In this document: in pieces, positions 1 to 5,893 of the stretch
How the letters are laid out: every line of letters begins with the position of its first letter
How positions within the stretch are numbered: position 1 is the first letter of the stretch
Origin: an uncultured Hyphomicrobiales bacterium
GTDB lineage: Bacteria > Pseudomonadota > Alphaproteobacteria > Rhizobiales > Beijerinckiaceae
DNA length: 6,376 bases
Direction: 5' to 3'
NCBI GenBank assembly: GCA_903932565.1
Contig: CAIZGQ010000245.1
Span: 1 to 6,376, forward strand
Notes under the pieces: model-generated
Seen by the model: only the letters and a program-made list of their open reading frames with translations
Databases searched by the model: none
Told to the model about the DNA's origin: nothing
Made by a program: the position numbers and the translations under genes

Positions 1-845
1 ACACGGTGCTCGGCGATCAGGTCATACATCAGTTGCGCCCGCACCTGGCGCAGGCAAACATGCGTTCCTGCCACAAGGCTGATCGTCCAGGGAAAGCACC
101 AGCCGTTGCAGTGAAACATCGGCAACGTCCAGAGATAGACGGGGTGCCGTCCCAGATTGCCGACGATGACATTGCCTGTCGCCAGCAGATGCGCGCCACG
201 ATGGTGATAGACAACACCCTTTGGATCGCCCGTTGTGCCAGACGTGTAATTCAGCGCGATGGCGTCCCATTCGTCGCCCGGGACGTGCCATGCGTAATCG
301 GGATCGCCGGACGCGATGAAGGTTTCGTAATCAAGTGTCCCGATGCGCTCGCCCGCGCCCGTATAAACCGGGTCGTCATAATCGATGACAATGGGCTTTG
401 CCTTGCAGAGCGACAAAGCCTCCTTCATCACGCCGGAAAACTCACGATCCACGATCACGACCTTTGTTTCAGCGTGGTCCAGTGTGAAGGCAATGATGGA
501 GGCGTCGAGCCGCGTGTTCATCGCGTTGAGCACGCCAGCTGTCATGGGCACTCCGTAATGAACTTCGACCATGGCCGGCACATTCGGCAGCATGACCGAC
601 ACGGTATCGCCGCGTGCAATCCCAAGCCTCGCGAGAGCTGATCCGAGCTGGCGGCTGCGCGCATACAGATCGCGATAGCTGCGGCGCAGGTTGCCGTGGA
701 TCACGGCCGTTCGGTCGGGGAAGGTGGCAGCAGCGCGCTCCAGAAATCCCAGCGGCGTCAGGGGCTGGTGATTGGCCGGGTTGCGGTCGAGGCCGATATC
801 GTAAGCGCTCTTTTTGTGGGCGCTATTATCATGGGCGCTGCTCAT
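1..845 (-). CDS. AMP-forming acyl-CoA synthetase (acyl-adenylate family), N-terminal part, cut by window edge
   Basis: Reading the minus strand from the ATG at 845 gives 281 uninterrupted codons to the window edge, so the C-terminal part is missing. The family activates a carboxylic acid with ATP to an acyl-adenylate and transfers it to CoA in the cytoplasm. The diagnostic AMP-binding P-loop, YTSGTTGDPKG, is at residues 200-210, and the motif LPMFHCNGW at 241-249 is typical of this family's substrate-pocket region. The N-terminus (about 30-110) has the usual ligase pattern (LERAAATFPDRTAVI, later SVMLPNVPAMVE). It resembles the medium-chain/DmdB-like acyl-CoA synthetase branch, but the substrate cannot be fixed from this fragment. 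The start is supported by GAGGGA, 6 nt upstream of the ATG. The gene lies downstream of an aromatic monooxygenase on the same strand, separated by a terminator, so a shared catabolic role is only inference. The family is certain; the substrate is unknown. Confidence 0.93.
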   Translation of the reverse strand, partial: MSSAHDNSAHKKSAYDIGLDRNPANHQPLTPLGFLERAAATFPDRTAVIHGNLRRSYRDLYARSRQLGSALARLGIARGDTVSVMLPNVPAMVEVHYGVPMTAGVLNAMNTRLDASIIAFTLDHAETKVVIVDREFSGVMKEALSLCKAKPIVIDYDDPVYTGAGERIGTLDYETFIASGDPDYAWHVPGDEWDAIALNYTSGTTGDPKGVVYHHRGAHLLATGNVIVGNLGRHPVYLWTLPMFHCNGWCFPWTISLVAGTHVCLRQVRAQLMYDLIAEHR

Positions 846-851
846 GGATGT

Positions 852-857
852 TCCCTC
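852..857 (-). promoter_or_regulatory. Ribosome binding site of the acyl-CoA synthetase
   Basis: On the minus strand this reads GAGGGA, followed by 6 nt and then the ATG at 845. It decides the start of the gene, because no other ATG nearby in that frame has a comparable site. Confidence 0.7.
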
Positions 858-878
858 AGACTGGCATTCTTCTGCAGC

Positions 879-905
879 ACTCTAGCAGGACCAGGGCTGC
901 CGCAA
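879..905 (-). promoter_or_regulatory. Possible promoter of the acyl-CoA synthetase
   Basis: On the minus strand TTGCGG (905-900) is followed by 15 nt and TAGAGT (884-879), which matches the -10 consensus at four of six positions. The spacing is shorter than the usual 17 nt, so this is weak. One arm of an 8-bp inverted repeat (885-892) falls between the two boxes. The terminator upstream means the gene needs its own promoter somewhere in 846-955, and this is the best candidate I see. Confidence 0.25.
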
Positions 906-950
906 AGCCATCCGATAGAGGGAGGGGTTAAAGCCCCGATAGGGTCCTGC
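885..950. repeat. 8-bp inverted repeat pair flanking a 50-bp segment
   Basis: GCAGGACC at 885-892 is the exact reverse complement of GGTCCTGC at 943-950. The 50 bp between them also contain a small hairpin, GGGG at 924-927 with CCCC at 934-937, and a 7-bp direct repeat CCGATAG at 912-918 and 936-942. The whole lies in the leader region of the acyl-CoA synthetase. It could be a pair of regulator half-sites or an RNA structure; nothing identifies a binding protein. Confidence 0.35.
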
Positions 951-955
951 AGGGC

Positions 956-989
956 AAAAAAAACCCCGCCACGCGGATGCGGGCGGGGG
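956..989 (-). terminator. Rho-independent terminator of the FAD monooxygenase gene
   Basis: On the minus strand CCCCGCC (988-982) pairs with GGCGGGG (970-964). The internal CGC/GCG extends the stem around a short loop, and eight consecutive T follow (963-956). It lies about 27 nt after the TGA of the monooxygenase at 1018-1016 and has the right polarity for it. It should separate transcription of the monooxygenase from that of the downstream acyl-CoA synthetase. Confidence 0.85.
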
Positions 990-1015
990 TGTTTGGTTTA
1001 CCGGTGCCGACGGTC

Positions 1016-2197
1016 TCAGATGCCGTCGTACAGCCAGGCGGAGCTCTCAAATGATGTCTGTTCCTTGCCGCCGCCCATCATCTGGTTGCGTAAATCGCGG
1101 GTTGCGCCAGCGGCATGATAGATGTCGCCATAAAGTCGTGCGGTGAGCTGCACGCGGGCCGTGCGCAAATAACGCTTTTGCGCATAGGACACGAAGGCCT
1201 TGGCGTAATCGCCCTTCGACAGGTCCATTTCCTCGGCCAGAACCCAGCCGTCCTCCATGGACATGACCGCACCCTGCGCCAGATATTGCAGCATCGGATG
1301 CGCCGCATCGCCCAGGAGCGCCACGCGGTTTTGCGACCAATCGCGCACCGGCTCTCGATCGCACAGCACCCACATCTTCCAGGAATTGATCTTTTCCAAC
1401 AGGCGCTTCACCTGTGGCACGGCGGTGGCAAATCGCTCGGTGAGTTCGGCCGGATCCCCGAAGGCATCCCAGCCTTCTTCGTAACGCTGGCTGTGAAATA
1501 CCGCGACGAGGTTATAAAGTTCGCCACGGCGCAGCGGGTAATGAACAAGGTGGCGTTTCTCGCCGCCCCACAGATAAACGGATGGGCTCCAGAGGTCCTG
1601 CGGAACCTCGTCGCGCTTCAGAACAGCGCGGTAGGCAATGTGGCCCGACACGCGCGGTTTGCCGTCGCCCACAATATGCTCGCGAAGGCGCGACCACAGG
1701 CCCTCGCAGCCGAGCAAGGCCGTGCCCTCGTGACGCGAACCATCCTCCAGGGTGACCGAGACGTGGCTGCCATGGTCTTCATGCGCAACGACCTTGGTGC
1801 CGGTGTTCAGCTCGATCAGGTCGGCGTATTTGCGGCATTCGGCCACGATCACGTCGAGCATGTCGGCGCGATGAATGACACCATACGGATATTTGAAGCG
1901 CTTCATGAACGCTTCGCTCTGGACCGGGATCGTGGTGATGTGCTCGCCGGAATAATTGTCCATCATGACGAGCTTGTCGGGGAAGTGGGCGATATCGTTG
2001 ATCGCTGATGTCAGCCCGTAGCGCTCGAACATCTTGAACGCGTTGGGTCCAAGCTGGATACCAGCGCCGACTTCCTTGAATTCCTTGGCCTGCTCGAATA
2101 TCCGGCTCGGGATGCCCTTCAGGGCCAGCGAGAGGGCGGTCGCGCAACCGCCAATTCCACCACCCGCAATCAGGACGGGAAGTTTGGTCTCAGCCAT
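1016..2197 (-). CDS. FAD-dependent aromatic monooxygenase, 3-hydroxybenzoate 6-hydroxylase/salicylate hydroxylase-like
   Basis: A 393-residue protein of the usual length for class A flavoprotein hydroxylases, cytoplasmic single-component enzymes that use NAD(P)H and O2 to hydroxylate a phenolic ring. The Rossmann motif GGGIGG is at 12-17, with the FAD ribose-binding acidic residue in IFEQA at 33-37. The DG-motif region is at 163-172, where GCEGLWSRLR carries Glu165 instead of the usual Asp. The second flavin motif RVALLGDAAHP is at 291-301. The HLVHYPLR segment (216-223) and the LQYLAQGAVM segment (303-312) match the active-site stretches of 3-hydroxybenzoate 6-hydroxylase, with His216, Tyr220 and Gln304 at the expected places. 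The WLYDG ending (388-392) is also what I recall from that branch. Gentisate formation from 3-hydroxybenzoate is the best guess; a salicylate-type substrate remains possible. The ATG at 2197 is preferred over the in-frame TTG at 2212 because GGAGGA sits 7 nt upstream of the ATG. Confidence 0.9.
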   Translation of the reverse strand: MAETKLPVLIAGGGIGGCATALSLALKGIPSRIFEQAKEFKEVGAGIQLGPNAFKMFERYGLTSAINDIAHFPDKLVMMDNYSGEHITTIPVQSEAFMKRFKYPYGVIHRADMLDVIVAECRKYADLIELNTGTKVVAHEDHGSHVSVTLEDGSRHEGTALLGCEGLWSRLREHIVGDGKPRVSGHIAYRAVLKRDEVPQDLWSPSVYLWGGEKRHLVHYPLRRGELYNLVAVFHSQRYEEGWDAFGDPAELTERFATAVPQVKRLLEKINSWKMWVLCDREPVRDWSQNRVALLGDAAHPMLQYLAQGAVMSMEDGWVLAEEMDLSKGDYAKAFVSYAQKRYLRTARVQLTARLYGDIYHAAGATRDLRNQMMGGGKEQTSFESSAWLYDGI

Positions 2198-2204
2198 GTC
2201 GATT

Positions 2205-2210
2205 TCCTCC
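2205..2210 (-). promoter_or_regulatory. Ribosome binding site of the FAD monooxygenase
   Basis: On the minus strand GGAGGA is followed by 7 nt and the ATG at 2197. It overlaps the first codons of a possible TTG start at 2212, which argues against that longer form. Confidence 0.8.
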
Positions 2211-2220
2211 AATGATCTTT

Positions 2221-2250
2221 GAATTACACGTGCTGGATTTGACGATGCAA
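2221..2250 (-). promoter_or_regulatory. Possible promoter of the FAD monooxygenase
   Basis: On the minus strand TTGCAT (2250-2245) is followed by 18 nt and TAATTC (2226-2221). Transcription would begin near 2214 and leave a short leader carrying the ribosome binding site. The 13-bp tandem array begins 3 bp upstream of the -35 box. The match to consensus is moderate and there is no experimental support. Confidence 0.35.
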
Positions 2251-2252
2251 TG

Positions 2253-2356
2253 CAAGTTCATCCGGCAAGTTCATCCGGCAAGTTCATCCGGCAAGTTCAT
2301 CCGGCAAGTTCATCCGGCAAGTTTACCTGACACGTTTATCCGCCGATTTTGTCTGG
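2253..2356. repeat. 13-bp tandem repeat: five perfect copies followed by three degenerate copies
   Basis: The unit CAAGTTCATCCGG occurs five times without a mismatch at 2253-2265, 2266-2278, 2279-2291, 2292-2304 and 2305-2317. In the same register follow CAAGTTTACCTGA (2318-2330, 9 of 13), CACGTTTATCCGC (2331-2343, 10 of 13) and a last stretch at 2344-2356 (8 of 13). The 13 bp before the first copy match at only two positions, so the array has a sharp left edge and a decaying right edge. It lies between two divergent genes, next to a candidate minus-strand promoter. It is not CRISPR, because there are no spacers. It may be an operator array or a simple slippage-driven minisatellite; the sequence does not decide. 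Confidence 0.95.
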
Positions 2357-2468
2357 CTGCCGAGGGGCTGGCCACGTCAAAGACCGTGAGCTTGTGTCGA
2401 GGCGGCGTCTGTGTGCAGGTTTCGGCAAGCCTTCCCACCGGCTGAACCCGATGTCGGACCAACCAAGC

Positions 2469-2472
2469 AGGA
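2469..2472 (+). promoter_or_regulatory. Ribosome binding site deciding the start of the GNAT gene
   Basis: AGGA is followed by 8 nt and the ATG at 2481. The other in-frame ATGs, at 2451 and 2472, lack a usable site: the first has none and the second would sit on top of this one. Confidence 0.5.
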
Positions 2473-2480
2473 TGACGGCA

Positions 2481-3011
2481 ATGGAAGATCATCACCACAC
2501 CGTTCCGCCCCTGGTGCGGCCTGCCATTGCGGACGATGTCGGGCACATCCACGCATTGATTGCTGAACTGGCAGAGTTCGAGCATTTGAGCGAGGCCATG
2601 CAGGCAGGGGCCGAGGATTTGGCAGCTGCGCTGTTTGCCCCGCAGCCGCGCGTTTTCTGCGACATGGTGGAAGGCCAGGGCGGTCGCGTCATGGGCTGCT
2701 CGGTCTGGTTTTACACCTATTCGACGTTCAGGGGCCGGCACGGCATCTGGATCGAGGACTTGTTTGTGCGCCCGGCATTTCGGCGGCTTGGTGCCGGGCG
2801 TGCACTTCTCGCCGAGGCCGCGCGCCGCTGTGTCGCCGAAAACATGGGCCGTCTTGAATGGTCCGTCCTCGATTGGAACAAGGATGCCATTGCTTTCTAC
2901 AAGGCGGAGGGCGCGACCATGATGGAGGAATGGACCACCTGCCGCGTCGAATCTGCCGCACTCTGGCGATTGGCGGACAAGGCGCGGCCGCGCCATGCGG
3001 ATCGTGGCTGA
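2481..3011 (+). CDS. GNAT-family N-acetyltransferase, spermidine/spermine acetyltransferase-like
   Basis: A 176-residue GNAT protein, the usual length for this fold, expected to transfer acetyl from acetyl-CoA to an amine. The order of elements is VRPAIADD (12-19, first strand), a helix with LIAELAEFE (26-34), then VMGCSVWFYTYSTF (70-83) and IEDLFVRPAFRRLGAGRALL (91-110). The last contains the acetyl-CoA pyrophosphate loop R-x-x-G-x-G at 101-106. WNKDAIAFYKAEGA (132-145) supplies the conserved Tyr140. The FTY/YxED/FYKxxGA pattern is closest, from memory, to the SSAT (diamine acetyltransferase) subgroup, but bacterial members of this group have mixed substrates, so polyamine acetylation is only a suggestion. 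The reading frame stays open upstream to a TTG at 2349, but 2481 is the start with a ribosome binding site; 2451 is the main alternative. The stop is 1 nt before the preferred folA start, implying co-transcription. Confidence 0.88.
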   Translation: MEDHHHTVPPLVRPAIADDVGHIHALIAELAEFEHLSEAMQAGAEDLAAALFAPQPRVFCDMVEGQGGRVMGCSVWFYTYSTFRGRHGIWIEDLFVRPAFRRLGAGRALLAEAARRCVAENMGRLEWSVLDWNKDAIAFYKAEGATMMEEWTTCRVESAALWRLADKARPRHADRG

Positions 3012-3012
3012 C

Positions 3013-3549
3013 ATGACGGATAAGCCAGGACTCCCCCTCGTCCTCGTCGCGGCAGTCGCCCGAAATGGCGCGATCGGTCGCGATAACAAACTGCTATGGC
3101 GGCTCAAAAGCGACATGGCGCACTTTCGTGCCGCGACCCTGGGGCGGCCCGTGATCATGGGACGCAAAACCTGGGAGTCGATTGGTCGCCCGCTTCCGGG
3201 GCGTGACATCATTGTGGTGAGCCGCAACCCCGCCTTCGAGGTCACGGGTGTCTGGTCGGCGCTCGATCTTGAGACTGCGCTAAAGCTTGCCAATGAGCGC
3301 GCCGAAATCCTTCGGGCGCATGAGATTGTCATTGCCGGTGGCGCTGAAATCTACGCTGCGCTGATGGGGCAGGCGTCCCTGTTGCGGATCACCGAAGTTG
3401 ACTTGACCCCCGAGGCTGATGCGTTTTTTCCAGCGATTGATCCAGCGCTCTGGCGGGAGGCTTCACGCACGCCGCATGCTCCTGCGGCCGGCGACGAGGC
3501 CGGGTTTGCATTTGTTGACTATGTTGCACGGTCGCCTGCGACCAAGTGA
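3013..3549 (+). CDS. folA: Dihydrofolate reductase
   Basis: A 178-residue enzyme that reduces dihydrofolate to tetrahydrofolate with NADPH in the cytoplasm, recycling the cofactor oxidised by thymidylate synthase. Comparison with the E. coli enzyme places LVAAVARNGAIG at 11-22, Trp29 (E. coli Trp22), the catalytic acid Asp34 in LKSD (Asp27), PVIMGRKTWESIGRPLPGR at 46-64 for NADPH binding, VIAGGAEIY at 106-114 with the conserved Gly-Gly, and Thr127 in RITEVD (Thr113). The E. coli Pro21 and Pro25 equivalents are Leu28 and Lys32 here, a form I recall from other alphaproteobacteria. The start at 3013 is chosen because it follows the GNAT stop by 1 nt, which suggests translational coupling. The ATG at 2995, overlapping that gene by 17 nt, is possible; neither has a clear ribosome binding site. 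A thyA gene, often next to folA, is not upstream here. Confidence 0.95.
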   Translation: MTDKPGLPLVLVAAVARNGAIGRDNKLLWRLKSDMAHFRAATLGRPVIMGRKTWESIGRPLPGRDIIVVSRNPAFEVTGVWSALDLETALKLANERAEILRAHEIVIAGGAEIYAALMGQASLLRITEVDLTPEADAFFPAIDPALWREASRTPHAPAAGDEAGFAFVDYVARSPATK

Positions 3550-3609
3550 CCAAAAGTCTAGTCCCGTGTGCCTCGCAACGCATCTTGGCGGAATCGATCG
3601 TCATCGCCA

Positions 3610-3624
3610 CATGCAGACTGCATG
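3610..3624. repeat. Interrupted palindrome, 7-bp arms around one base
   Basis: CATGCAG at 3610-3616 and CTGCATG at 3618-3624 are perfect reverse complements around a central A. It lies in the non-coding spacer between folA and hflK, about 60 bp after folA. The geometry fits a dimeric regulator site, but no known consensus is recognised. Confidence 0.5.
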
Positions 3625-3664
3625 CAAGAAGCCCCCGCCACCTGTCGACATCAGCACCATCCGC

Positions 3665-3706
3665 GGACCGTCACGAAAATCACGTCGGACATCGTGACTG
3701 TGGTCC
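3665..3706. other. Long imperfect hairpin in the folA-hflK spacer
   Basis: GGACC at 3665-3669 pairs with GGTCC at 3702-3706, and GTCACGA at 3670-3676 pairs with TCGTGAC at 3692-3698. Together they give 12 base pairs, interrupted by a three-base bulge at 3699-3701 and closed by a 15-nt loop. No T-tract follows on either strand, so it is not a normal intrinsic terminator. It could protect or end the folA mRNA, be part of an RNA element, or be a chance structure in GC-rich DNA. Confidence 0.45.
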
Positions 3707-3730
3707 CGTTGCCGGGAGCCGCGCGGTTAG

Positions 3731-3745
3731 GGCCCATGATGGGCC
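3731..3745. repeat. Interrupted palindrome upstream of the hflK candidate promoter
   Basis: GGCCCAT at 3731-3737 and ATGGGCC at 3739-3745 are perfect reverse complements around a central G. It ends 2 bp before the candidate -35 box at 3748, a place where an activator or repressor could act. It has the same 7-1-7 geometry as the palindrome centred at 3617, but a different sequence. Confidence 0.5.
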
Positions 3746-3747
3746 AT

Positions 3748-3776
3748 TTGCCGCGTTTTCGGCTTTGCCATAAGAA
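3748..3776 (+). promoter_or_regulatory. Possible promoter of hflK-hflC
   Basis: TTGCCG at 3748-3753 is followed by 17 nt and TAAGAA at 3771-3776, in an AT-richer stretch that stands out in this GC-rich spacer. The -10 match is poor. Transcription would begin near 3783 and give a leader of roughly 45-50 nt. That leader holds a small inverted repeat, TCAGCC at 3793-3798 and GGCTGA at 3811-3816, just before the ribosome binding site. Confidence 0.3.
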
Positions 3777-3819
3777 TTTTGTTGAACGAACGTCAGCCGA
3801 TGAATGTCACGGCTGATGA

Positions 3820-3823
3820 GAGG
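3820..3823 (+). promoter_or_regulatory. Ribosome binding site of hflK
   Basis: GAGG, within a purine-rich GAGAGGGGA stretch, is followed by 7 nt and the ATG at 3831. It favours 3831 over the in-frame upstream ATG at 3804, which lacks such a site. Confidence 0.7.
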
Positions 3824-3830
3824 GGAAACG

Positions 3831-4964
3831 ATGTCCTGGAATAGCAACAACAATGGCCCCTGGGGTCGTCCGCCTGGCGGCCAGCCGCCCTGGGGTGGTC
3901 CCGGCAAAGGCCCGGGCAACGGCTCCTCGGGGCCGGGCCAACCGGACCTGGAAGACTTGCTGCGTCGCTTGCAGGCGAGCTTGCAGAACATGTTCTCAGG
4001 CGGCTTTGGCGCAGGACGCGGGTTCATCCTTCTGGGCGCTGCCCTGGTGGTCATCTGGCTCGCCAGTGGCTTCTACACGGTGCAGCCCAACGAGGTTGGC
4101 CTCAATCTCGTCTTTGGTCGCTACACATCCAAGACATCGTCGGGCTTGAACTACAATTGGCCCTATCCGATTGGCGCTGTCTTGAAGCCGAAGGTCACGG
4201 ACCGCAACGCCATCGACGTGGGTTTCACGACACGCGACACATCCCGGCTGTCGCCGGCTGAAGCGGTTGATGACATTCCGCAGGAAAGCCTGATGCTGAC
4301 CGGCGACCAGAATATCGCCGACGTTAAATTCCGCGTGATCTGGCAAATTGATCCCGTCAACCCCGAGAACTACGTCTTCAACATTCGTGGACCGCGCGAC
4401 ACCGTAAAAGCCGTGTCGGAAAGCGCGATGCGCGAACTGGTTGGTCGCACACCCATTCAACGCTTGCTCACGTCCGACCGTAGCCAGGTTGAACCAGCGG
4501 CCCAGCAGCTGATTCAGTCCGTTCTGGATCGTTACAAGGCAGGCGTGCAGATCTTGCAGGTGCAATTGCTGCCCGTCGATCCGCCGCAGCAGGTCATCGC
4601 GTCCTTCAAGGATGTGACGGTTGCACAGCAGGATAAGGATCGCCTTCAGAACGAGGCCGAATCCTATGCCAATGGTGTTGTCCCGACAGCGCGCGGTGCG
4701 GCCTCGCGGATCTTGCAGGAAGCAGAAGCCTATCGTGACCAGACCGTGGCGCAGGCCAAGGGTCAGGCCTCACGGTTTGAATCCATTTATGAGGAATACA
4801 AGAAAGCGCCGGATATCACCCGTCGCCGCCTGTATCTGGAAACCATGGAACGTGTTCTGGCTGGCGCCGACAAAGTCATTATCGACCAGTCCGCCGGCAA
4901 TGGCGTCATTCCTTACATGCAGCTTGAAAAGCCGATGACGCCGTCGCAGGGAGCCCGCAAATGA
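3831..4964 (+). CDS. hflK: FtsH protease activity modulator HflK
   Basis: A 377-residue membrane protein of the SPFH (stomatin/prohibitin/flotillin/HflK) family. With HflC it forms a large cage-like assembly around the membrane protease FtsH and modulates degradation of membrane substrates; most of the protein is on the periplasmic side. Residues 1-38 are the Gly/Pro/Asn-rich, disordered cytoplasmic tail typical of HflK. One transmembrane helix follows at about 65-81 (ILLGAALVVIWLASG). The SPFH domain spans about 83-265 and begins with the characteristic YTVQPNEVGLNLVFGRY. An Ala/Glu/Gln-rich coiled coil, including NEAESYANGVVPTARGAA, runs about 265-325, and ETMERVLAG at 337-345 is another family hallmark. 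Length and order fit a complete gene. The start at 3831 has a good ribosome binding site; an in-frame ATG at 3804 has none. Its last four bases overlap the hflC start as ATGA, indicating translational coupling. Confidence 0.97.
   Translation: MSWNSNNNGPWGRPPGGQPPWGGPGKGPGNGSSGPGQPDLEDLLRRLQASLQNMFSGGFGAGRGFILLGAALVVIWLASGFYTVQPNEVGLNLVFGRYTSKTSSGLNYNWPYPIGAVLKPKVTDRNAIDVGFTTRDTSRLSPAEAVDDIPQESLMLTGDQNIADVKFRVIWQIDPVNPENYVFNIRGPRDTVKAVSESAMRELVGRTPIQRLLTSDRSQVEPAAQQLIQSVLDRYKAGVQILQVQLLPVDPPQQVIASFKDVTVAQQDKDRLQNEAESYANGVVPTARGAASRILQEAEAYRDQTVAQAKGQASRFESIYEEYKKAPDITRRRLYLETMERVLAGADKVIIDQSAGNGVIPYMQLEKPMTPSQGARK
4948..4953 (+). promoter_or_regulatory. Ribosome binding site of hflC inside the end of hflK
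   Basis: AGGGAG is followed by 7 nt and the hflC ATG at 4961. It lies within the last codons of hflK, so hflC can be translated both by reinitiation at the ATGA overlap and by direct binding. Confidence 0.7.
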
Positions 4965-5866
4965 AACAATCTTTTGCAACTCTGACGGCATTTGTCATTC
5001 TCGCGCTGGTCGTCGTTCTGGGAAGTGGTGCGCTCTACACCGTTGGCCAGACGGAGCAGGTGCTGGTTCTGCGATTTGGTGATCCTGTGCCCGGCCGCGC
5101 GCTTGTCACGGAGCCAGGCCTGCATTTCAAGATTCCGTTTGTTGAGACTGTCACCGTCTTGGACAATCGGATTCTCGATCTTGAATCGCCACAGCAGGAA
5201 ATTCTTGCCAACGACAATCAGCGTTTGGTCGTCGACGCATTCCTGCGCTATCGGATCACTGATCCGTTGGCCTTTTATCGGACCGTTCGCACAATCGAAG
5301 GCTCCAGAAACCAGCTGGGTTCAGTTCTGAGTTCTGCCCTGCGGCGTGTGCTGGGTGCTGCCACGATCACTGATATTGTTCGCGACAAGCGTGATGCGCT
5401 GATGAGCTCGATCCTCAAAAGTGTGAATGCAGAAGGTGAGAAGATCGGCGTCTCTGTGATTGATGCGCGTATTCGCCGCGCCGACTTCCCGCGGGAAATT
5501 TCGGACGGCGTTTTCAAACGCATGCAATCCGAGCGTCAACGTGAAGCCGCTGAGTTTCGGGCGCAGGGATCGGAAATCTCACAGCGCATCCGCGCCAAGG
5601 CGGATCGCGACGTGACCGTCCTGACCGCCGAAGCGCAGCGTCAGGCTGACACGACGCGGGGTGAGGGCGATGCCGAGCGCAACCGCGTTTACGCGGAAGC
5701 CTTTGGTCGTGACCCTGATTTCTTCGCGTTCTATCGGTCGATGCAGGCTTACGAAGCGGGGCTGAAGCCCAGCGAAACGCGCCTTGTTGTCTCGCCGAAT
5801 TCAGAATTCTTCCGCTACTTCAACGATCCAGCTGGCCTGTCCAAGCCTGCTGCAGCGGTAAAATAG
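4961..5866 (+). CDS. hflC: FtsH protease activity modulator HflC
   Basis: A 301-residue partner of HflK in the membrane complex that surrounds FtsH. An N-terminal membrane anchor (about 7-28) is followed by YTVGQTEQVLVLRFGDPV (26-43), the standard entry to the SPFH domain, which runs to about 190. Typical HflC landmarks are PGLHFKIPF (52-60), a basic patch RRADFPREIS (172-181), and the coiled coil with ERQREAAEFRAQGSE at 191-205 and AKADRDVTVLTAEAQRQAD at 212-230. The segment RDPDFFAFYRSMQAYE at 250-265 is close to invariant in the family. The C-terminal end after residue 290 is short and low-complexity. The gene is complete, overlaps hflK by 4 nt, and is followed by a terminator-like hairpin. 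In many alphaproteobacteria a degP-type protease gene follows; here it does not. Confidence 0.97.
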   Translation: MKQSFATLTAFVILALVVVLGSGALYTVGQTEQVLVLRFGDPVPGRALVTEPGLHFKIPFVETVTVLDNRILDLESPQQEILANDNQRLVVDAFLRYRITDPLAFYRTVRTIEGSRNQLGSVLSSALRRVLGAATITDIVRDKRDALMSSILKSVNAEGEKIGVSVIDARIRRADFPREISDGVFKRMQSERQREAAEFRAQGSEISQRIRAKADRDVTVLTAEAQRQADTTRGEGDAERNRVYAEAFGRDPDFFAFYRSMQAYEAGLKPSETRLVVSPNSEFFRYFNDPAGLSKPAAAVK

Positions 5867-5893
5867 CTCGCAAACCAGCGCGTTAACCAATAG

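Noticed and set aside
6..641. A 211-codon plus-strand open frame over the acyl-CoA synthetase
   Set aside because: It is antisense to a gene with clear AMP-binding motifs; its translation resembles no family I know and reflects GC-rich codon bias.
1115..2008. A 297-codon plus-strand open frame over the monooxygenase
   Set aside because: It is antisense to a complete flavoprotein gene with all motifs and a ribosome binding site; no recognisable domain.
2253..2317. CRISPR array
   Set aside because: The 13-bp units are directly adjacent with no spacers, too short for CRISPR repeats, and no cas gene is present.
2212..2445. A 77-codon plus-strand open frame through the tandem repeats, giving a 13-residue periodic peptide
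   Set aside because: The peptide periodicity follows from the 13-bp repeat read in three frames. The rest of the frame has no domain, and a promoter is more plausible in this divergent spacer.
2349..2480. An N-terminal extension of the GNAT protein from the TTG at 2349
   Set aside because: The extra residues do not look like a GNAT extension and there is no ribosome binding site at 2349; part of it overlaps the last degenerate repeat copy.
2310..3332. A 340-codon minus-strand open frame across the GNAT gene and folA
   Set aside because: It covers two well-supported genes in antisense and has no recognisable domain; it is a shadow of their codon use.
3546..3816. Small plus-strand open frames (75 and 82 codons) in the folA-hflK spacer
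   Set aside because: No convincing ribosome binding site, no recognisable sequence, and both are interrupted by the palindromes and hairpin; I regard the spacer as non-coding.
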